Shown: piece after piece, positions 58,115 to 64,000 of the stretch
Numbering within the stretch: the stretch's first letter is position 1
How the letters are laid out: each line of letters begins with the position of its first letter
Source: Sipunculus nudus
Taxonomy: Eukaryota; Annelida; Sipuncula; Golfingiida; Sipunculidae
DNA: 64,000 nucleotides
Assembly: GCA_026874595.1 (NCBI GenBank)
Contig: CM049315.1
Location: 72,213,416-72,277,415 of the forward strand
Direction of reading: 5' to 3'
Made by a program: the position numbers and the translations under genes
Notes under the pieces: generated by a model
The model's database searches: none
What the model was told of the DNA's origin: nothing
What the model saw: the letters and a program-made list of their open reading frames with translations, nothing else

Positions 58115-59494
58115 TTTGTTTGTCTGTCTGTTTGTTTGTCTGTATGTACACGCGCTACAGGCCACAGTTTTTAAGCAATCGCTCTGAAACTTATGCATTA
58201 AGTGTAAGATTGGTTCTCCTCGGAGCCTATTGTTTTTGGTCATGTTCGGTCAAAGGTCAAGGTCAGGGTCACCAAAAAACCTAAAATATTTATTTTCTTC
58301 ATATCTTCGTCAATTATAATCGTAGCCGCATAATCTGTAGCTCATTTTATTCCTCTTTATGTTATCTTTCCAAGTGTTAGCACATTTTTCCGGTCAAATG
58401 TTACCATGGTAACGTATTTTTGGGGGAAAATCAGAAAATTCGAAAATGTCACTCTAAATTTCTCATTTTTTAAGTTAGAGAGGTCTAGTTTTTTGCGTTG
58501 TGTAGGATTTAATATGCTCTATGGAAAATTAATGGAAGTCTCGCAAAATCTCGTGCCATTTGTCGTCAAATGAGACTTTTCTAGATTTCATTAAATACGA
58601 TTTAGAGGTGCCATTTTTACAGCTAAGGTTCTAAAAGTGACATATTTTCTGTTGTTCTGGATTATCTCGAACTTGTTTTTTCATTTTTTTAAATTAGCCA
58701 CCAGGGGGCGTGGTACTGGAAACACTGCAACTTACCATTTTTCTGCAATATCTCAAAAAATATTAAACGTGGCACACTGTTTTCTGTCTTATCTGAAACT
58801 AGGATCGTTGGCTTATTCCTGCGTACATGTAGCTTTGCGCTGCTGTTACCATGGTTACCAAATTTTGGGGTAAAACTTGGCATTCTGAAAATAATAAGTT
58901 TTTTGCTTCTATCTCTGTTGATATTTATACTACAAGGGTCTAGTTTTCTGCATGAGGTAGCATTCCCTTGCCTCTAATGCAGTTAATTGCAAGTCTCGTA
59001 GAATCTCGCTCTGTTTTCCGTCAAACGAGAAATTACGAGATTTCACAGAAATGCTTATAACTTGGTCACCTTTTCGGCTAAAGAGGAGCAGTTTTCAGCA
59101 TTTTGTTGCGTTTTGGAAGCTTAACATGATAATAACTTATATCTCGCCACATCTCGTATCAACTCCCTCCAAACGAGAATATTCGAGAATTCGAACAAAT
59201 GTCTATATCTCTGTCATTTTAATGCCAGAGATTTTATTTTTCTATTGTTCAAGATTCACTTGACTAGTTTGAAGTGACAAAATTGAATATCTCGTCTTAT
59301 CTCGCACCATTTCTTGTCAAACGAGAACATGGGACCATTCAAAGATACGCCTATAATTCTGTTATTTTAATGCTGAAGACCTTTAGTTTTCAGCATTCGA
59401 TAGCGTCTAACACTCTCGGTCACATTATGTGATTATATTGTAAGTTTCGTCAAATCTGGGATCGTTTTTTTCTTCAAATAAAAAAGTAAATCCT
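58115..59494 (+). mobile_element. Module body with diverged 148-bp-like units
   Basis: It opens (TTTG/TCTG)n after CTAG, with no 5' hairpin. It carries half-sites (about 58245), X-box GTTACCATGGTAAC (about 58401), a TCGTCAAATGAGA hairpin, CCACCAGGGGGCGT (58698-58711), a second X-box (about 58847) and three diverged 148-bp-like units with TCAAACGAGAA hairpins to about 59490. It is the last dense module before the change of sequence type. Confidence 0.7.
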
Positions 59495-59612
59495 ATTGCC
59501 GTGACCATAAGTGGCGGCAGTATGTGATAGTAAATGTCGGCAGGGGCATTACACTTGACAGTTGGAGCCATGTTCTATGGGTGTGCGATGGCCCATGAAA
59601 AGGACTTCTATT
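59495..59612 (+). repeat. Decayed GC-rich module-end segment
   Basis: GCCGTGACCATAAGTGGCGGCAG corresponds to GCCGTCGCCGCAAGTGGCGGCAG at 41036, and GTGTGCGATGGCCCATG to GTGTGCAGCGGTCCGTG. It is much more diverged than the other copies and marks the probable old edge of the array. Confidence 0.5.
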
Positions 59613-59860
59613 GTGTTGTTATCGTCTTCCTTTGATTGTTGCTTCGTAAACTTCACCGACCAGCCCCAACCACCTGGTTGCCTTGTGTCCTCAATGTAAA
59701 CAACCTTTGCTGTTTTCCATTACCTAAGATATGTATGGTAGCCTGTTCACTTGTCCTTAGATTGTTAATTGTTGGTGTATTGAAGTAAAATAAAATGCCA
59801 TGTTTTCCTGCACATTGATTGTAAATTTAAAAAAAACATACAAGAACCAACCAATGTTCT
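59613..59860. other. Apparently single-copy stretch
   Basis: It shows no similarity to the modules. It contains AATAAA (59789-59794) in an AT-rich context, which could be a polyadenylation signal on the + strand or chance. No open frame, splice pattern or RNA gene is recognisable. Confidence 0.4.
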
Positions 59861-61365
59861 ATGACCACTATTTCAGATTAGAGATCAGAACAATTGATTT
59901 CTGCATAAACCACTATGACCAGATTTGAAAAACTTTAAAGTGGTCTATATTTTTTTCTGAAGAAGTTGAGCTATATGCTTGGAGATGCATGCCAGTGGGT
60001 GTGAATGGATTGCAATGAAACCCAAACCAGGTGTGTGTGAAGAGTCTGGTGCAGATGAAGGGGGCCAAAACCTATTTGACTGTGTATCAGCATAAACTGG
60101 CCTGAAATCAGGTTTCTGGGGGCTTAAAATTTTTGTTATTGGGAACAGGGTTATATTATCTTGTTTCCCTGTATATACACCCTAAACGGGGCCTAATGAC
60201 ACCAAAACCAGGTTTTTTGGACCATCAGTACAGATTTGAGGTCAAAAAATGGATTTTCTCTGTATATCACTATGTTCACTGTGTCCAGATTTGGAAATTC
60301 AAACTGGTCCTAATTTTTTTTCTGAGGGAGTTGAGCCAAAAGCTTTGAGATACCAGCCAGTGGGTGTAAATGGATTGCAATGATACCCAAACCAGGTGTG
60401 TGTGTTGAGTTTTGTGGAGATGAGGGGTGCCAGAACCTATTTGCCTGTGTATAAGCATAAACTGGCCTGAAATCAGGTTTCTGGGGGCATGAAATTTTTG
60501 TTTGTGGGAACAGGGTAATATTATCTTGTTTCCTTGTATATACACCCTAAACTGGGCCTAATGACACCAAAACCAGGTTTTTTGGACCATTAGTACAGAT
60601 TGGAGGTCAAAAAATGGATTTTCTCTGTATATCACTATGTCCACTGTGTCCAGATTTGGAAATTCAAACTGGTCCTAATTTTTTTTCTGAGGGAGTTGAG
60701 CCAAAAGCTTTGAGATACCAGCCAGTGGGTGTAAATGGATTGCAATGATACCCAAACCAGGTGTGTGTGTTGAGTTTTGTGGAGATGAGGGGTGCCAGAA
60801 CCTATTTGCCTGTGTATAAGCATAAACTGGCCTGAAATCAGGTTTCTAGGGGCTTGAAATTTTTGTTTGTGTCAGCAGGGTAATATTATCTTGTTTCCCT
60901 GTATATACACCCTGAATTGGGCCTAATGACACCTAAACCATGTTTGTGGGACCATCATGACAGATTTGAGGTAAAAAAATGGATTTTTCACCTGTATATC
61001 ACTATGTCCACTGTGTCCAGATTTGGAAATTCAAACTGGCCCTAATTTTTTTTCTGAGGGATTTGAACCAAATGCTTTGAGATTCCAGCCAGTGGGTGTA
61101 AATGGATTGCAATGATAGCCAAACCAGGTGTGTGTGATGAGTCTGGTGGAGATGAGGTGGTCCAAAACACTATTTGCCTGTGTATAATAAGCCATATTAC
61201 TGTCCTCAGCTGAAATCAGCTTTCTGGGGGCTTGAAATGTTTGCTGGTGGGAACAAGGTGATATTATCTTGTTATCATGGATATACACCCTAAAATGGCC
61301 CTGAGGACACCAAAAACATGCATGTTGGACCATGAGTACAGATTTGAGGTAACAAATTGTCTGTC
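59860..61365 (+). repeat. 365-bp tandem array, about four copies
   Basis: The marker GCCAGTGGGTG recurs at 59991, 60356, 60721 and 61088 (steps of 365, 365 and 367). Units share AAACCAGGTGTGTGTG, CTGGCCTGAAATCAGG, ATATTATCTTGTTTCC, TATATACACCCTAAA and CTATGTCCACTGTGTCCAG. The two middle units are most alike and the outer ones diverged, as expected for unequal exchange. It is unrelated to the upstream modules and has no CTCF-like or hairpin motifs. Confidence 0.92.
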
Positions 61366-61962
61366 TATAAATTAAAAAAAAAAAAATCAAATATCAAACT
61401 GTTATAAACATGTGTCAATATATTTAATAAAATCTCTTTTCATCCAATGAATTGCATCTTATTTTTTTATAAATAAACCATGATATTCAACTACATCCAG
61501 CAATAAAAAATGAAAATAAAATGAATAAAAGTTTGTTTTTTTTTTTTGGGGGGGGGGGGGGAGGGGGTGGTTGTGTTTTGTCAGTAAAATCCAGGCTTCT
61601 CTTTGGATCCCGGCGGTGGGCGAGGGTACAATGGACACCAAACAACATTTGAATAAACATTTTTTCTGCTGTTATTGGATGAGCAAGTCTCTGTGAATTT
61701 AAAAAAAATATTTATTCTGGTATTCAAGATGACAGTGAAAATGACCCTATTTTTTCAACCATTCACCACCCTGTTCGAGCGTTCATCGAATAAGAAAGAG
61801 CCCGTCCCACCGCATTTCCTGCGAGGGTTCGTTTCTTCAGAGTCCAAACTATCCTACCAGGGCGGGGTTTAGTCCATCTCGTCTGAAATTTGTGTCCGGG
61901 GCTCGGCAAACATGATGAAAGCGGACAAAACTTTCATACGGCTGATAATGCGTATATATGTA
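61366..61962. other. AT-rich stretch with poly-T/poly-G tract, otherwise unassigned
   Basis: A run of 12 T followed by 14 G and GAGGGGG lies at 61536-61567. The segment AGAAAGAGCCCGTCCCAC (about 61794-61811) has a diverged second copy near 62640. No gene is recognised. Confidence 0.5.
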
Positions 61963-62373
61963 AACGCGGGGAATTCCCGGAGAATTCACGGAGATTTTCC
62001 GGAGAGCTTTTATATGCAATGATACTTTTAATTACACGTTAAAATCATTTAAAATCTAACACTATATAACTCTTAAGACATTTATTCACTGTTAAATTAC
62101 CGAAATAATAACCAGCGCAAACAATGTGGGACTGCCACTAACACCAATCTGGATCACCAGCTAACTATTGACTACCGATCTTACATAAGACGAAAACGCT
62201 AAACACTATATATTGTTTCAACAGTTTACTGTGCAAACCGTAACAAAACCATGCAGGATATCAAATTTACAGGTTCTTAAGGAAATATGGTACAAAACAT
62301 AAATTGTACCTTTGCTCACATTTAATGATATCATCATGATGAATTCTCCGCGAATTCTCCAGCTTCCCGCGTT
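61963..62373. mobile_element. MITE-like element with terminal inverted repeats
   Basis: The left end AACGCGGGGAATTCCCGG...GAATTCACGGAG and the right end ...CTCCGCGAATTCTCC...CCCGCGTT are imperfect inverted copies over about 30-40 bp. The 10-bp direct repeat TATATATGTA lies at 61953-61962 and 62379-62388, with 5 extra bases on the right. The interior is AT-rich and non-coding. It is non-autonomous by size, and the superfamily is not assignable from what is visible. Confidence 0.5.
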
Positions 62374-62388
62374 ATAGATATATATGTA

Positions 62389-63585
62389 TTTATTAATGAC
62401 AAAAAGTGACATACAATTTTATGGATACCCGTGTAATTGCGGTTTTCTGGACCGTCCCAGCCCACAGGTAGTGTAATATGGATTCCCGACAATATTCTAA
62501 TGACCGTTCCCTGAGCTGGAACGGCCTAAGAAGGCCCCTGTCATTTTTTTTAATTGCCAATTCCAAAGGTTTTTCGGACTAAAAAATGGCCCTACCCTTC
62601 ATTCAATCTCCAGCCTCTTCTGGCGTTCCGAGTTTAAAAAAGAGCCCGTCCCATGCCTATTTAAGCTAGGACTGCAAATTCTGGGGTCAAAACAACTCAA
62701 CTACGGCTTGGGATTACCACCTTTCCTCTTAAATTTCCATCGCGCCCGTGTCAAGTGTACCGTTTTTATTCACAAACGTGCGGCAGGCGCCAAAAAATTT
62801 GACAGCACCCCTTTCGGATGCCAGTAAATAGTTTTATATTTAAAGTCCTAACCCACCACGGAACTAGGGCCTCACAATTTTTTATCGGGTTACTTACCAC
62901 TTCAGACTCCTATAAAATCCCTGCTTTCCTTTTTTAACCAAAGATTCCAATTTTTAACAAATATTAAATTTCACATTACACGAAGGGGACATTACAGTTA
63001 ATCCGTGATGGGCAGGACTTCTTGGAATTTTATAATTCCCGGACGCAGGCTGACCGACTGCCTTTTTTCTTCAAGGACAGCCCTAATTTAAGCCATCATC
63101 AGACTTGAAGATGTCCTCAGGCCGACCTATTTGTCCAGGAATGAAAGGTCACGTCTCTGTTACCTAGAGGTCGGGTCTCTGTCTAACACGAACGCGGCTT
63201 CGCTTGCGTTTCGGCATTCTGGACGTTCAACTCTTCAAGTTTCATTTTCAGTGCTTTTTTCTTATTTCCAGCACTCAAGAATAGGAGAACTGCCAAGGAT
63301 TCAGTTGGACTTCCATTATTTTTTATTTCTGTCCAAAAATGGATTATCCTGTATAGGATGGCTACTAATAATAACACTATTAATGTCTCTCTATCTGTCT
63401 GTCTGTCTGTCTCTCTGTCTGTCTCTCTGTCTACTCCTCTTTGACTTTTGAAAATCAGCAAGACCTTATTCATATGTGCTGCTGTTTTCCCCATGATAGA
63501 GGTTTTTCATTTGATCAGATACAAATATTCCCTGTCTGTCTGCCTAGTAACTGTCTATCTATTTCGCTGTCTTATTTCCAGTCAC
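62389..63585. other. Unassigned intergenic DNA with (TCTG)n
   Basis: It contains a diverged copy (about 62590-62670) of the 61740-61815 segment and a (TCTG/TCTC)n microsatellite (about 63389-63431). The + frame at 63131-63451 ends in the microsatellite, has no recognisable domain and is not supported as a gene. Confidence 0.5.
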
Positions 63586-63617
63586 TTTCGGCAAGCGTTC
63601 GACCTCAGGTCGTCTAG
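63586..63617 (+). other. Isolated rolling-circle-like 3' terminus
   Basis: TTTCGGCAAGC, stem CGACC-TCA-GGTCG, CTAG, then T. It combines the C-G closing pair with the TCA loop otherwise found with a T-A pair. Its upstream flank is not a module body, so it is a truncated element or a separate insertion. Confidence 0.5.
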
Positions 63618-64000
63618 TTTGTTTGTCTGTCTGTCTGTCTGTCTGTGTACTTTCTACAGGCCACAATTTTCCAGCAATTGCTTTCAAACTTATACAGCTG
63701 GTAGACAAGCAAAAGTCCTGGAGGCCTATTTTTTTTGGGCATTATAGGTCAAATGATAAGGTCAAGGTCATCAAAAGTATACAAAACGGTTTTTTGTTCA
63801 TATCTGTGTTAATATTGGTCGTATCTACTTCAACAGTAGCTCATTTTAATCGTCATTCCAAGGCCTGTTTTCTGGTGTGTAGCTGACTCAATTTGCGGTA
63901 ACCATGGTAACGCATTTTTGGGGAAAAGTGCTGATATTTTTCTAAATTTGTCAGTTTTAAAGCTACAGAGGTCTAGTTTTTTGCTTCAGGTAGCATTCAC
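63618..64000 (+). mobile_element. 5'-truncated module body, cut by the window end
   Basis: TTTGTTTG(TCTG)n is followed by body sequence nearly identical to 660-1015 and 22560-22910, including an X-box GTAACCATGGTAAC (about 63898). It continues beyond the window. Confidence 0.8.

Noticed and set aside
59789-59794. Polyadenylation signal of an upstream gene
   Set aside because: AATAAA is common in AT-rich DNA, and no exon or open frame is visible upstream.
63131-63451. 106-codon frame ending in Leu/Ser/Cys repeats
   Set aside because: The end is translated (TCTG)n microsatellite and the rest shows no family resemblance.

Overview
This window looks like intergenic, satellite-rich DNA from an animal nuclear genome. 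An invertebrate is likely and a marine one is my guess, but the sequence does not fix the taxon. The grounds are: no gene density, pervasive (GTTT/GTCT)n microsatellite, nested tandem repeats at every scale, and no bacterial features (no ribosome-binding sites, operons or long ORFs). I find no protein-coding gene, tRNA or rRNA that I can support. The many short open frames are side effects of stop-poor tandem repeats.

From 1 to about 59.6 kb the DNA is a head-to-tail mosaic of related modules of about 1-2.7 kb, all in the same orientation. Many modules begin with a 29-32 nt hairpin opening GCTTGCCGG, followed by (GTTT/GTCT)n. Thirteen places carry the inverted copy TTTCCGGCAAGC (or a close variant), then a short stem-loop, then CTAG, and the next base is always T. 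This resembles the asymmetric terminal inverted repeats and 3' stem-loop of Helitron2/Helentron rolling-circle elements and their non-autonomous derivatives. Several modules are bounded by both ends. No Rep/helicase is present. Module bodies repeatedly carry, in a fixed order, a cluster of AGGTCA half-sites, an X-box-like GTAACCATGGTTAC palindrome, a TATCTCG hairpin and a CTCF-like CCGCTAGGGGGCGC core.

Layout: 1-4.7 kb holds modules ended by a 421-bp segment (S421). 4,681-13,013 and 13,014-21,319 are two nearly identical 8.3-kb higher-order copies. 20.8-24.3 kb is a short form, and 24.3-32.1 and 32.1-40.0 kb are long forms, of a second higher-order unit of about 7.8 kb. 41,345-46,029 is a tandem array of a 1,274-bp monomer (3.7 copies) that looks identical between copies. 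45.2-48.9 and 54.4-58.1 kb are a third, more diverged duplicated pair, each carrying a nested insertion of about 1.24 kb. After 59.6 kb the module DNA stops. There follow a short apparently unique stretch, a 365-bp tandem array (59.86-61.37 kb), a homopolymer tract, a MITE-like inverted-repeat element (61,963-62,373) and unassigned DNA. The module family returns at 63,586 and runs off the end.

Taken together, the window appears to be a satellite built from rolling-circle-like modules that has multiplied one-way CTCF-like, RFX-like and nuclear-receptor-like sites. The repeats and motifs are seen directly. The transposon class and any protein binding are inference.
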